A program made the translations under genes and the position numbers. From Thermogymnomonas acidicola JCM 13583 (GTDB lineage Archaea; Thermoplasmatota; Thermoplasmata; Thermoplasmatales; Thermoplasmataceae), in NCBI RefSeq assembly GCF_001316105.1, contig NZ_BBCP01000007.1, forward strand, positions 1 through 64,000: DNA of 64,000 nt, written 5' to 3'. Shown one piece after another: positions 1 to 7,891 of the stretch. Every line of letters begins with the position of its first letter. Within the stretch, counting starts at the first letter, position 1. Under the pieces are notes generated by a model. That model had not been told where the DNA came from. It saw nothing but the letters and a program-made list of their open reading frames with translations, and did no database searches.

Positions 1-2
1 GA

Positions 3-227
3 GATTCCCAAAGGATCCAGCTCTATTTCTATAATGTTAAATTCCAGAACAAAATGCCCAGCAACGCAAATCCAATTAATCTTCAGACAAGGTTGGTTAT
101 ACCGGAAGGTGTGGATTTGGTCTTGCAAAATGTTACGATAGTTTACAATGGAGAGCTTGGGAAGTTCATAAAGGAATACAGTGCTCCTAGTGTTTTTCTG
201 GTTAGAGTATATGGCATAGCATCATGA
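3..227 (+). CDS. Partial unknown protein, C-terminal 74 residues
   Basis: An open frame enters from the left edge and ends at TGA 225-227. The translated tail alternates hydrophobic and polar residues (for example LVIPEGVDLVLQNVTIVYNG), as in a beta-rich domain, and shows no motif I recognise. Its AT-rich codons resemble the island genes that follow rather than the GC-rich chromosome after 5910. It converges on the helicase-nuclease gene that ends at 736, with the structured noncoding element between them. The start lies outside the window, so length and family cannot be judged. Confidence 0.5.
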   Translation, partial: DSQRIQLYFYNVKFQNKMPSNANPINLQTRLVIPEGVDLVLQNVTIVYNGELGKFIKEYSAPSVFLVRVYGIAS

Positions 228-531
228 TTTCATATTTGTTTAATTCCGCACTAAGCGAAGCGGCATTGTGCGGTCAAGCATCCCCTTAAGCCATTCAAGC
301 CCCCTCCCTGAATTGCACTCCGCAGGAGAGAATAATGTGCCCGAAGCGAGCCGGAAGCCTGCGGAGCAGGACCGAGTGGTGTAAGCGTTAGCGGTGGGTG
401 GTGTGGAACACCAAGCGAAGCGAAGGTGTGTAGCACCACACATACACCACGAGTGGCGAGCACAGGACACCACCCCGGATGAGCGTAGCGAAGAAGGGGG
501 GGCTCTTTCGGAGAAAGAGTGCGAGCCGTAA

Positions 532-584
532 ATCAAAAGAGGGGGGGTGGATTGCGAAGCAAGACGGGGGGGGTGAATTTTGAT
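532..584. repeat. Stem-loop module copy 1
   Basis: Stem ATCAAAA (532-538) pairs with TTTTGAT (578-584). The loop carries a G tract followed by TGG, then TTGC-GAA-GCAA (553-561), which can fold on itself, then a second G tract followed by TGAA. The loop matches copy 2 (656-712) almost base for base while the outer stem differs. Confidence 0.6.
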
Positions 585-655
585 TGGAGGCGAAGCATGG
601 GGGGGGTCCTGTGCTCGGCGTGCAGGCGAGCGGAGGGCACATAGTAAATAGCGGA

Positions 656-712
656 GGCTCAAAGAGGGGGGGTGGCTGAGCGAAGCGAAGTCGGGGGGGG
701 TGAATTTGAGCC
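656..712. repeat. Stem-loop module copy 2
   Basis: Stem GGCTCAAA (656-663) pairs with TTTGAGCC (705-712). The loop repeats the order of copy 1: GAG plus G tract plus TGG, a GCGAAGC core (680-686), CG plus G tract plus TGAA. The stem bases differ from copy 1 but remain complementary, so pairing rather than sequence appears conserved between the copies. Confidence 0.6.
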
Positions 713-735
713 GGAGCTGTTCAAGTTCATTTGAA

Positions 736-3315
736 TTATTTGCTATTATGATCTTCGGGGGGGTTGAAAAATTGGATCAACTTTTCAAAACTTTCAAAGT
801 GATATTTGTAAAATTCATCCTCGTTAACTCTGACGTAGATCCATTTGTCTCCCGTAACTCTTTCGGCGTCCTCGCACCACAACTTGGCTCTCTTATCCTT
901 GAACTTTACATCTACATCCTCTTCTCCTTTTGTTTCAGCAATCACGTACTTATCTTCAAGTTTTATGATAAAATCTGGATAATAGTACCTCAGGTTTCCG
1001 CTTGAATCCCTATATTCTATAAAGAATCCTATTTTCTGAGCAAGCTTTGAAAATGCCTTCACATCATCAACCGAGTCCAGAAATCTTGCAAAGTTAACCT
1101 CAAGATCATTATCACAGGGAACGTAATTGAAGATGCATTTATTGGCTTGATAAACCTTCTTTGTCCAGACAAAGGGCTGTGTATCGGATATCTTAATTCT
1201 GTCAAGTATGGTTACTTGACTGTCTGTGAATGCCAGGTCTTTTAAGTTATCCACAAAGACCTTTATCAGTTTCTCCTGTAATTCCGGCTCGCTTATCTGG
1301 AAAAGAACTCTAGGATCCTCTAAGTCAACTTTCTGATCAAAGAGTTTTTTCTCTATGTATTCCTTTACAATTGGATATAGGTCTGCGAACATGTTGGCTA
1401 GGTTAAGCTCCTTGAGGATTCTACCAGTATAATATGCAATAACACTTTTTACATCCTGCGGTACAGGCAGATCCCAATTTCTTTCAACCTGAACTGCACC
1501 GGTGACCATATCAACTGCCTTGTAGGTAGTCTTGAATACCTTGTTTTCCAACCCTATGTTGAGCGGTGGTATTTTGTCCAGTGTATTCTCATCGATTTCA
1601 AATTCTCTAACGATAATTGCTGGCGTAAGTATGGGAATTTCTAAATCGAATTCCTTCTTATCCATATCAACGAATATTGTTGTTACATTGATCTGGTTAC
1701 CAAGATTTGCCGTGCCAAACGTTATGTTTTCATTCCTCTCCAATTCTTCTATAATCTGCATTAAGCCGGGTGGTCCAATTACCTCCAGTATATTCACAAA
1801 ATCTTTTACACTGGCGTTCTCATCTGGAAACATCTTTCTTAGACCTCTTCCAATGACCTGTTCAGGAAGCACATTCCTCTCGGATGTATACGATCTCAAT
1901 CCCACTATTACATTCACGTTTCTTACGTCCCATCCCTCGTTCAGCATCATTGTGCTCACTATGGCCTCGTAGGTATTCTCCTCGCTGTCAACCGTTTGAG
2001 CGAATTTTCTCGCTTCTTCAATATCTGATTTTGCTACCTCTCCTGTACTGTCCGTGTGTATTAACAAAATTTTACCTGAGAGCTGTGGTAGTGTCTCCAG
2101 ATATTTTTTTAACTGATCAGCCTGCTTGTTATCCGGACACTGGAAAAAGAGTATGGGCTTCTTGTTTAGCTTTGCCAGAGCGTCCTTATACTCCTGCCAT
2201 CTCTTAATGCCTGCTTCGATCCAAGCCCTGTAACGTTCAACAACGTTCGTAGATGTTATTTCAGTGGCACTTTGCACTATACCCTTCAATGGCCTTTTCA
2301 CTATATTCATCTCAATTGCTTCCTTTAGCGTAAAATCTACAATCAGCCATGGAAATAGTGCTCCATTCTCGCCACGGGGTGTGGCTGAAAAATCCAGTTC
2401 AGAATTGAAACCTTTGCCGTATTTTGACTCCAAGGATTTGTGAAGGTCTATAAGAATCTGCTTCCATCTTTTTTCATAATTGTATATGTGGTGTGCCTCA
2501 TCCTTTAATATCATTATGTTCGGTATTTTTTCCAAGACCTCTTTTATTCTATTCTCCTGTGCAATATTTGTTCTGTTTACCTCCTTTAAATCCAGAACGT
2601 CATCAACAAATTTATCAGCTTCCTTTTTCCTGTTTGCCTTATCCTGGAGTTGCTGTACATTTGTTAAAAATAGAATAGAGTCAGGGATGTTATTTATTGG
2701 GTCCTCCTTCAAAATGACTTTCAGATCGAATTTATCTGACCATTCTGGTGGAATTAATGGTATCTCATGGAATATTTTCCCATCCTGATAGCCCCCCCTT
2801 TTTAAACGATCGTAAATTACATTCTTTTCTCCAGCTATTAAAAGAAACTTGGAGGTGTAATCGTCGCCATTTTCGAACTTATGGTTAAAGTACTGCCATA
2901 CAATAGATAATGCCATAACATAGGTCTTTCCTGATCCAGTGGCCATTTTAAACCCGTAGAGAGGATAAATATCAACATTAGGATCGAAAAATTGTGGCCC
3001 TTCACCGAACTCTTTAGCGAGATCTAAAAATCTCCTCTTCTTCATGACCTCATAAACATAGATTAGAGTCTCTATGGATTCCCTCTGGGCATACCAGAAC
3101 TCAAATTTCTCATTGTTTATTATATGATCCTCATTGAGAATGATGCCTCCTATGGCGGCGTAAGCTATGCCCAAGAAGCCAAGCACTTCGTATAGTATAT
3201 TGCCTGATTCTAGCATTGAGATAAAATGCAGGAAAAGGCCGTTCCAGATTAAGCTTGAGATAAAGAAGGCTGGCGCCGATATTAAAAATACTATTTTTAG
3301 CGTGTCTTCTTCCAT
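736..3315 (-). CDS. Type III restriction-like DEAD/DEAH helicase with C-terminal PD-(D/E)XK nuclease
   Basis: 859 residues. Walker A MATGSGKT lies near residue 127, preceded by an FWYAQRESIETL segment typical of Res-type helicases. Motif II is KDEAHHIYNY, motif III FSATPRG, motif VI QVIGRGLRKM. Near the C terminus PDFIIKL followed by ETKGEE fits a PD-(D/E)XK nuclease. The order matches Res subunits of type III restriction systems, which translocate on and cleave foreign DNA together with a Mod methylase. No Mod gene is seen beside it. Residues 1-60 are strongly hydrophobic (two possible membrane segments), unlike usual Res N termini, so either membrane tethering or an unnoticed frameshift is possible. 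It is the last gene of the integrase-led operon and starts 4 bases after its upstream neighbour, behind GAGGTAAAGC. Confidence 0.85.
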   Translation of the reverse strand: MEEDTLKIVFLISAPAFFISSLIWNGLFLHFISMLESGNILYEVLGFLGIAYAAIGGIILNEDHIINNEKFEFWYAQRESIETLIYVYEVMKKRRFLDLAKEFGEGPQFFDPNVDIYPLYGFKMATGSGKTYVMALSIVWQYFNHKFENGDDYTSKFLLIAGEKNVIYDRLKRGGYQDGKIFHEIPLIPPEWSDKFDLKVILKEDPINNIPDSILFLTNVQQLQDKANRKKEADKFVDDVLDLKEVNRTNIAQENRIKEVLEKIPNIMILKDEAHHIYNYEKRWKQILIDLHKSLESKYGKGFNSELDFSATPRGENGALFPWLIVDFTLKEAIEMNIVKRPLKGIVQSATEITSTNVVERYRAWIEAGIKRWQEYKDALAKLNKKPILFFQCPDNKQADQLKKYLETLPQLSGKILLIHTDSTGEVAKSDIEEARKFAQTVDSEENTYEAIVSTMMLNEGWDVRNVNVIVGLRSYTSERNVLPEQVIGRGLRKMFPDENASVKDFVNILEVIGPPGLMQIIEELERNENITFGTANLGNQINVTTIFVDMDKKEFDLEIPILTPAIIVREFEIDENTLDKIPPLNIGLENKVFKTTYKAVDMVTGAVQVERNWDLPVPQDVKSVIAYYTGRILKELNLANMFADLYPIVKEYIEKKLFDQKVDLEDPRVLFQISEPELQEKLIKVFVDNLKDLAFTDSQVTILDRIKISDTQPFVWTKKVYQANKCIFNYVPCDNDLEVNFARFLDSVDDVKAFSKLAQKIGFFIEYRDSSGNLRYYYPDFIIKLEDKYVIAETKGEEDVDVKFKDKRAKLWCEDAERVTGDKWIYVRVNEDEFYKYHFESFEKLIQFFNPPEDHNSK

Positions 3316-3318
3316 GCT

Positions 3319-3669
3319 TTACCTCTGAGCCCTGAACCTTCTGTTTGGCGTTATCGTTGCAGATATGGTTGCCTCCTCGCGCCTGAATATGAGGCCGCGC
3401 CTTGTTATGGTCAGATCTATCCTGAAAACAGGATTCGATTCATATTCAACGTAGCTGATGTCCGGATTCCTCTCCATGAACCTCATCACAGAGTCGATCT
3501 GCCTGCGATCCTCAAGTTCGTACTGGTTAACCGTTTTCTCGATAACCGTTTCCTGAAGTCTTTCGAGCGTGCCCTTCTTCTGCGGGTCTGCCATGACATA
3601 CCTTATTACCTGCGGCTCTTCTTCTCTCCCTTTCAAAACAATCCTTTCAGTTCTTTCCATCTTCTTCAT
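3319..3669 (-). CDS. Small charged protein of unknown function
   Basis: About 116 residues, starting at the ATG of MKKMERTERIVLKG; ATG 3687 would add six residues. It is rich in Arg, Glu and Lys, predicted helical in the middle (LERLQETVIEKTVNQYELEDRR) and beta-like toward the end, ending in the basic tail RRFRAQR. No family is recognised. It overlaps the end of the preceding small gene by about 23 bases and is followed 4 bases later by the helicase-nuclease, so it is translated within the same operon. Being directly upstream of a Res-like gene, it may be a partner or regulator of that enzyme, but nothing in its sequence shows this. Confidence 0.55.
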   Translation of the reverse strand: MKKMERTERIVLKGREEEPQVIRYVMADPQKKGTLERLQETVIEKTVNQYELEDRRQIDSVMRFMERNPDISYVEYESNPVFRIDLTITRRGLIFRREEATISATITPNRRFRAQR

Positions 3670-3829
3670 CTCCGTTGAAAAAGGCAAGCCACGTCTGTGT
3701 CTTAGCTATAAATTCGTCTTTTGTAAGCACATTTGGTTCGGAAAGCAGTATTTTAGTTAACGGGTGCTCTGGGAATTTAGCGGCGAATTTTATTTTTACA
3801 TTCGCTATGTCAAAACCTGCCTTTTCCAC
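3647..3829 (-). CDS. Small protein of unknown function
   Basis: Sixty residues from GTG 3829 (VEKAGFDIANVKIKFAAKF), ending DEEDGKN. The frame stays open upstream to the stop of the 3863-4492 gene without an ATG, reading LPIAQYYI before the GTG, so the true start is uncertain. No family is recognised. It sits between a winged-helix protein and another small protein in the same minus-strand operon and overlaps its downstream neighbour. Codon use is like the rest of the AT-rich island. Confidence 0.45.
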   Translation of the reverse strand: MEKAGFDIANVKIKFAAKFPEHPLTKILLSEPNVLTKDEFIAKTQTWLAFFNGDEEDGKN

Positions 3830-3862
3830 GATATAATATTGCGCAATGGGTAATACGTCGAT

Positions 3863-4492
3863 TTAGCGGGGATTACGACGGTTATTGGAAGCATCCATAA
3901 GCCTTAGGAAATCCTCCATGGTAGAGGGATCGACAATGTCTATTTCTTCCCTGTATGAATAACTGCACTCGCAATTGAACGATATGATCAGATGGGTAAA
4001 TATCACATCTATGTGCATGTCATCGCTGATAGGGTATCTGGCGGTCTTTTTCTTAGCGGAATCGATTGATATATCCGATTCCCTCTGGCACTTCTGGCAT
4101 AAAACCTTTCTTCCTGATTCCGCGAATCTGATGACGAAATAGAAATAACCATTCTCAATAAGATTCCAGAAAAGCATAGGATCTCTACCAATCATGTAGG
4201 TATAGATTTCCTCCGGCATTGTCCTGAGCTCTGTCCTTCTTTTGTCCTTATCGTCGCTGAGCCTTTCAACGAATTTCATTTTTGAGAGCATATCTATTCT
4301 CCTGTCAATCCACTCGTGCTTGAGCTGGTTCGAGGAGCGAATCCTGTCCCTGGGAATGCCTGATAATGCTATGTATAGATCGCTTGTGAACGTGTGCTGG
4401 AATTTGCGTTCTCTGTCCTGGATGGCTCTGAGAACAGCTTCCGCTCTCCTGTCCGGAGGATACTTATAATCCACTGGGGTGTCAAAAATCAT
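3863..4492 (-). CDS. Winged-helix-like protein with zinc-binding cysteines
   Basis: 209 residues. Residues about 20-110 are helix-rich and basic (ALSGIPRDRIRSSNQLKHEWIDRRIDMLSKMKFVERL) and resemble a winged-helix DNA-binding domain with a following wing (DDKDKRRTELRTM). Around residue 130 a CQKC pair and later a CEC pair could bind one zinc. The arrangement suggests a transcription regulator of the island, but I do not recognise a named family. It starts 4 bases after the integrase stop, so it is probably translated from the same message, and is followed by two small proteins and the helicase-nuclease. Confidence 0.5.
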   Translation of the reverse strand: MIFDTPVDYKYPPDRRAEAVLRAIQDRERKFQHTFTSDLYIALSGIPRDRIRSSNQLKHEWIDRRIDMLSKMKFVERLSDDKDKRRTELRTMPEEIYTYMIGRDPMLFWNLIENGYFYFVIRFAESGRKVLCQKCQRESDISIDSAKKKTARYPISDDMHIDVIFTHLIISFNCECSYSYREEIDIVDPSTMEDFLRLMDASNNRRNPR

Positions 4493-4496
4493 AGAT

Positions 4497-5788
4497 TTAA
4501 AAAGGCATTTTCATTATAGCCCTTCCGTTGGGCAATACCGCCTGAAATTCGTACCCTTCGCTCAGGAATTTTTCTATTTCATCTACAGGCACGAGCCTCT
4601 GCTTTGATCCGTTGCCTGACATAGCGCCTGCGACCTTATCCCTGAGCAGTTTCTGGAATGCCTCGTTGTCCATCTCTGCAAGGTTCATTCGATCGATCTC
4701 ATCCTGCCTGTAGCCCACTGCAAGTAAAAGCTGTTGCTGAAGGTACAGCTTTGCATCGCTCTCCGATGGCTCTGTTACCCTTGTTTCCAGGTACTTTAAG
4801 CATTTTTTGTATGATTCGCGCATCTCCTCTATCATGTCCGGAGGCAGTCTCTTGTTCGTTGAATACCTTGCTTCGATATCGCCCTTGTGCCCCATTATGA
4901 ACTGCCTCCATGGATGTGATATTAATCCCTTTGATTCTGCTATGTCTAATGCTGTGCTGAAATATGCCCTTAAAACATAGGGTCTCATCTTCAAGCCTGC
5001 GCCGTTGATGGCATCGCGGACGTCCCTTGTGACTAGGGTTGTCCTGAGAAATGCGTTTTTCTTTATTCCACGGACATCAAACTGCAATAATGGAGAATCG
5101 TAGGATAATTCCTCGCCTTGTTTTCTCCTCTCCTCAAGGTATTCCTTGATATATGTTGCCCCTTCTTCTCCTATGAAAGAAAAATACTGGTGCCTTGCCT
5201 TGCTTAACCTGCTCCTAACCATTACCGTAACAGGAATCTTGTCAAATTCTATCTCGTCTGATAACTTCAGCTCCTTGATATCTCCAAGTTTCAATCCGTC
5301 TGTTCCTTCGTAATTGCCAAGTGATTCAGGTCGTAAACCCGAAAATGCCATTAACGCTATGATAACCCTTCCTCGCGATGTTGCTTTTCTCAATATCCTT
5401 GCCAGTTCTTCCTTGCTTGGTACTCTCTCGTTTGCTATTGTAGGCGTTTCGTTCTCTCCGGATATGTTAACGGCTAACTGTAAACGGATACCGTTAAACT
5501 TCAGCCAAGAGAGAATAACCTTCTTGAACCTTGCAATGTATGATCCTGCCTTTCCTTTGCTTTCCATGTCCCTTACAAAATCTGCGAATTCATAGCGGAA
5601 ATCCTTTTCGTTGTTTTTTTTGCCTTTTCAAGTATCTGCTTTGGTGTTGTTTTTGTTAATTCGCAATAGTGACCTAAGTTTCGCAATGCCACTGTTGCCG
5701 TTAGAACGGATTTTGCCCTTAAATTCTCAAACCATCTTCGCACATCTTCATCCAGAAGAAGATCCTGATACTTGGGCTGAATGGTCAT
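4497..5788 (-). CDS. Tyrosine recombinase (integrase), split by a frameshift at A8
   Basis: Site-specific recombinase that would integrate and excise the island. Residues 1-60 (frame from 5788) form the SAM-like core-binding domain (VRRWFENLRAKSVLTATV). The catalytic domain follows in another frame: first Arg in FSGLRPESL, second Arg in YVLRAYFST, His in IMGHKG, and tyrosine nucleophile in ARYSTNKRLPPD. The break lies at a run of eight A (minus strand, 5614-5621); nine would restore KAKKNNEKDFRYEFADFVRD. This is either a consensus error, a mutation, or slippage at an A8 run. The gene abuts the 3' end of tRNA-Ala, the usual target of such enzymes, and heads the operon ending in the Res-like nuclease. 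Confidence 0.85.
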
Positions 5789-5837
5789 GATAGCATAACG
5801 AGTAACAGGATAAAAAGTATTCGATTAATAGATTAAA

Positions 5838-5909
5838 TGGACCGGTCGGGATTTGAACCCGAGGCCTCCTGCTTGCGAAGCAGGCGATCTACCGCTGATC
5901 TACCGGCCC
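5838..5909 (-). tRNA. tRNA-Ala (CGC)
   Basis: A 72-base cloverleaf on the minus strand. Acceptor GGGCCGG pairs with CCGGTCC including the G3-U70 wobble that identifies alanine tRNAs, discriminator A at 5838. Anticodon arm CCTGC-TTCGCAA-GCAGG gives CGC (codon GCG). T arm TCGGG-TTCAAAT-CCCGA. No CCA is encoded. Its 3' end faces the integrase gene and marks the switch from AT-rich island to GC-rich chromosome, so it is the likely attachment site. A second copy of its 3' end was not found within 1-5837. Confidence 0.95.
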
Positions 5910-6176
5910 TCTGGCACCGCGCCCACGACCCGTGGCCTGCCCAGCGATGCAACCGGAGTGCACCTGTACCTGACAGTGGCAGCGGGCGTGCGAACCAGAT
6001 TAGATGTGCTGCCCGGCCCACCGTTACCGGTGCACCTTTTGGTTACGGTATGGACAGTCAAAATATAAACATCTTCCCAGAAGGCGTCAACCGGGTGTCC
6101 GGACTGGCACACCTCCCATGCACTCCAAGTGCGGCCAGGCAGCGGGAATTGCAGAGCTTTATGATAGTGCAGGTCG
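5910..6176. other. Gene-free stretch upstream of tRNA-Ala
   Basis: Between the tRNA 5' end and the dioxygenase gene I find no coding frame. Read on the minus strand, 6061-6070 gives GTTTATATTT, a good archaeal box A, which would start a transcript near 6040 that runs through GC-rich sequence with the hairpin CCAC-GGGTC-GTGG before the tRNA. This could be a long tRNA leader or a small RNA; no known RNA family is recognised. Confidence 0.3.
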
Positions 6177-6985
6177 CTATATTTCCCTGACCTCATCCAG
6201 CTTAACAGTTGTCAGTGATGCGGCATTGAACTCTATCTCGTTTGCCAGGAGGTGGCCCATGAACCTGTTTCCAACAACGCCGCTCAGGAACCTCAGGGGC
6301 ACCAGGCCACCCTCAGGCGATGCTTCCCTCATCCAGGATACGGGTGCACTCCATATCTTGTCCCACTCTCCGTTTATGAGTGCCATCGTCACGAGGCCGA
6401 GGTACCTGTTGGCCACTTCCGGCACTGAACTGTTATCCCTACCGTAAAGGTCAAGCCTGTGTATGATCGAGCCGGTTGCGCAGACGAACAGGTCTGTCTC
6501 CTCAGCCACGGCCCTCACAGCCCGTCCCACATCCCTGTAAGATATCTCCTCTATTTCATCGCACAGGGATAAGGGTATCACGGGGACGTCGGCGTTGGGG
6601 AAAACGTGCATCAGTGGCGACCAGGCGCCGTGGTCCAGGCCCCCCCACTCCTCCGTTGTGGTGCATGGCACCCCCCCGAAGGAGTTTATCTTCCTGGCGA
6701 TAACCTCCGCGAGCTCAGGGTCGCCATGAGGTCTGTACCTGACGGAATAGAACTTGTCAGGGAAGCCGTAGAAGTCATATATCTGCCTGAGCTCCCTCTG
6801 TGCCACCACTGCGACCCCCCCTCCCCCCCCGTTACGAAGTGTGGCGAAAGGACAACGACTGCCCTGGGCTTCACCTTCAGCTGCCTGCCCAGCGACCGCA
6901 GTGCCTCAACGGTCTTGTCATGGCGGACACCTAGGTCGCCGACCAGCGTCGGCGTGTTTGGCATGAAGGCTGCGCATACCAGCAC
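6177..6985 (-). CDS. LigB/DODA-type extradiol aromatic ring-opening dioxygenase
   Basis: Class III extradiol dioxygenases cleave catechol-like rings using iron. The N-terminal frame (GTG 6985) reads MLVCAAFMPNTPTLV and then AVVVLSPHFVT, with His residues in positions typical for metal binding. The second frame carries IYDFYGFPDKFYSVRY, PGDPELAEV-like PHGDPELAEV and GLDHGAWSPLMHVFPNADVP, hallmarks of the DODA subfamily, plus TGSIIHRLDLYG. Total near 270 residues is normal. The frame breaks at two adjoining C runs (6815-6821 and 6823-6831), probably miscounted. The substrate is unknown. A TTATAA element near 7007-7013 on this strand could be its promoter. Confidence 0.8.
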
Positions 6986-7085
6986 AGTTGAGTACCATCA
7001 ATGTGGTTATAACCCTTTTTATAGCGCCCATGCGCGGTTACGTTCCTGCGCAAAAAACATTAGATGCGTTAAACTTATTCTGCCA

Positions 7086-7864
7086 ATGCACCTCCTCGGC
7101 TTCAACATAGTCTCCAGCGGGAGCAAGGGGGGGAACTCCACAATCCTGTGGGATGACAGCGACCTCCTGGTATTCGACATGGGAATCTCCCTTTCCCGCC
7201 TCCAGGGGGGGAGGATGTCCCTCCTGGGCCTCAGGGGCCTCCAGGTGTCGGCATTCATATCACACGAGCACTCAGACCACAGTTCAGGCATAAGGCGCTC
7301 CACAGGCGGGCCAGGGCAGACGTTTACACGAGGCCAAGGACAGCAGAGGCCATAGGCCTCGACGATGCATTTCCGATAAGGGATACGGTGGTGATAGGAA
7401 ACTTCGAGGTCAAGGCAATAAGTGTCTCGCATGACGCCGTGGACCCTGTGGCCTTCAGGGTCAGGTATGGGAGGTACAGGATAGGTATTGTGTCAGACCT
7501 TGGCAGGGTGGACCGGTACCTCATAGATGAGCTCAGGGGGGGCTGTGACATACTCGCATTCGAGTCGAACCACGACGTGGAGATGCTCAGGACAGGGCCC
7601 TATTCACCGCCCCCCCTGAAGGCCAGGATACTCAGCGACCACGGCCACCTGTCAAACGAGCAGGCGGCGGAGGCCATCGCAAGGATAGTGAAGCCTGAGA
7701 CGCATGTTGTCCTAACTCACCTTAGCCAGGAGAACAACAGGCCAGACATAGCATACTCAACGGTTTCGCAGTACCTTGCCAACAGGGATGTCAGGTACGC
7801 CTCACTGGAGTGTGCGTCCCAGGACAGGGGGGGGAGCTCAGTGCTGACGCTGGACGAGTCATGA
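7086..7864 (+). CDS. MBL-fold metallohydrolase (YycJ/WalJ-like)
   Basis: A metallo-beta-lactamase-fold phosphodiesterase or hydrolase. It starts MHLLGFNIVSSGSKGN-like, where the extra Gly comes from a long G run. The metal motif is SHEHSDHSSG, followed in a second frame by VIGNFEVKAISVSHDAVDP, IVSDLGRVD and ILAFESNHDVEML, with HVVLTHLSQENN near the end. These fit the COG1235 group. The frame changes just after HEHSDHSSGI (about 7290) where there is no long homopolymer, so a simple indel is likely. Length near 258 residues is normal for the family. Box A-like TTTTTATAG lies at about 7014-7022. Confidence 0.8.
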
Positions 7865-7891
7865 TTTTATTGCGCAGTGCGATCTGTGCGT

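Larger units (their letters stand above)
241..716. other. Structured noncoding element with GCGAAGC mini-hairpins and G tracts
   Basis: This gap between two convergent genes is full of perfect inverted repeats. Stems include 246-251/268-273 (6 bp), 318-326/358-366 (9 bp), 408-412/425-429 (5 bp), 376-382/444-450 (7 bp), 457-468/606-617 (12 bp), 503-509/513-519 (7 bp), 532-538/578-584 (7 bp) and 656-663/705-712 (8 bp). The heptamer GCGAAGC, known to form an unusually stable DNA mini-hairpin, occurs exactly at 255-261, 415-421, 554-560, 590-596 and 680-686, mostly in apical loops. Frames read through it give low-complexity proteins and I see no coding gene. It could be a structured RNA, a REP-like element or a replication/transfer signal of the island. 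G-run lengths are uncertain. Confidence 0.6.

Noticed and set aside
240-662. Protein-coding gene of about 140 residues on the minus strand
   Set aside because: Low-complexity Pro/Ser/Arg translation produced by G tracts and hairpins; no ribosome site or conserved segment.
241-716. CRISPR array
   Set aside because: The GCGAAGC units are short, unevenly spaced (36-160 bases) and embedded in stems; no repeat-spacer regularity and no cas genes.
736-3315. Complete type III restriction-modification system
   Set aside because: No Mod methylase adjacent; the methylase at 40042-41120 is 37 kb away in chromosomal context.
1-5837. Second attachment site for the island
   Set aside because: No second copy of the tRNA-Ala 3' end (5838-5870) could be found; the far boundary probably lies left of the window.
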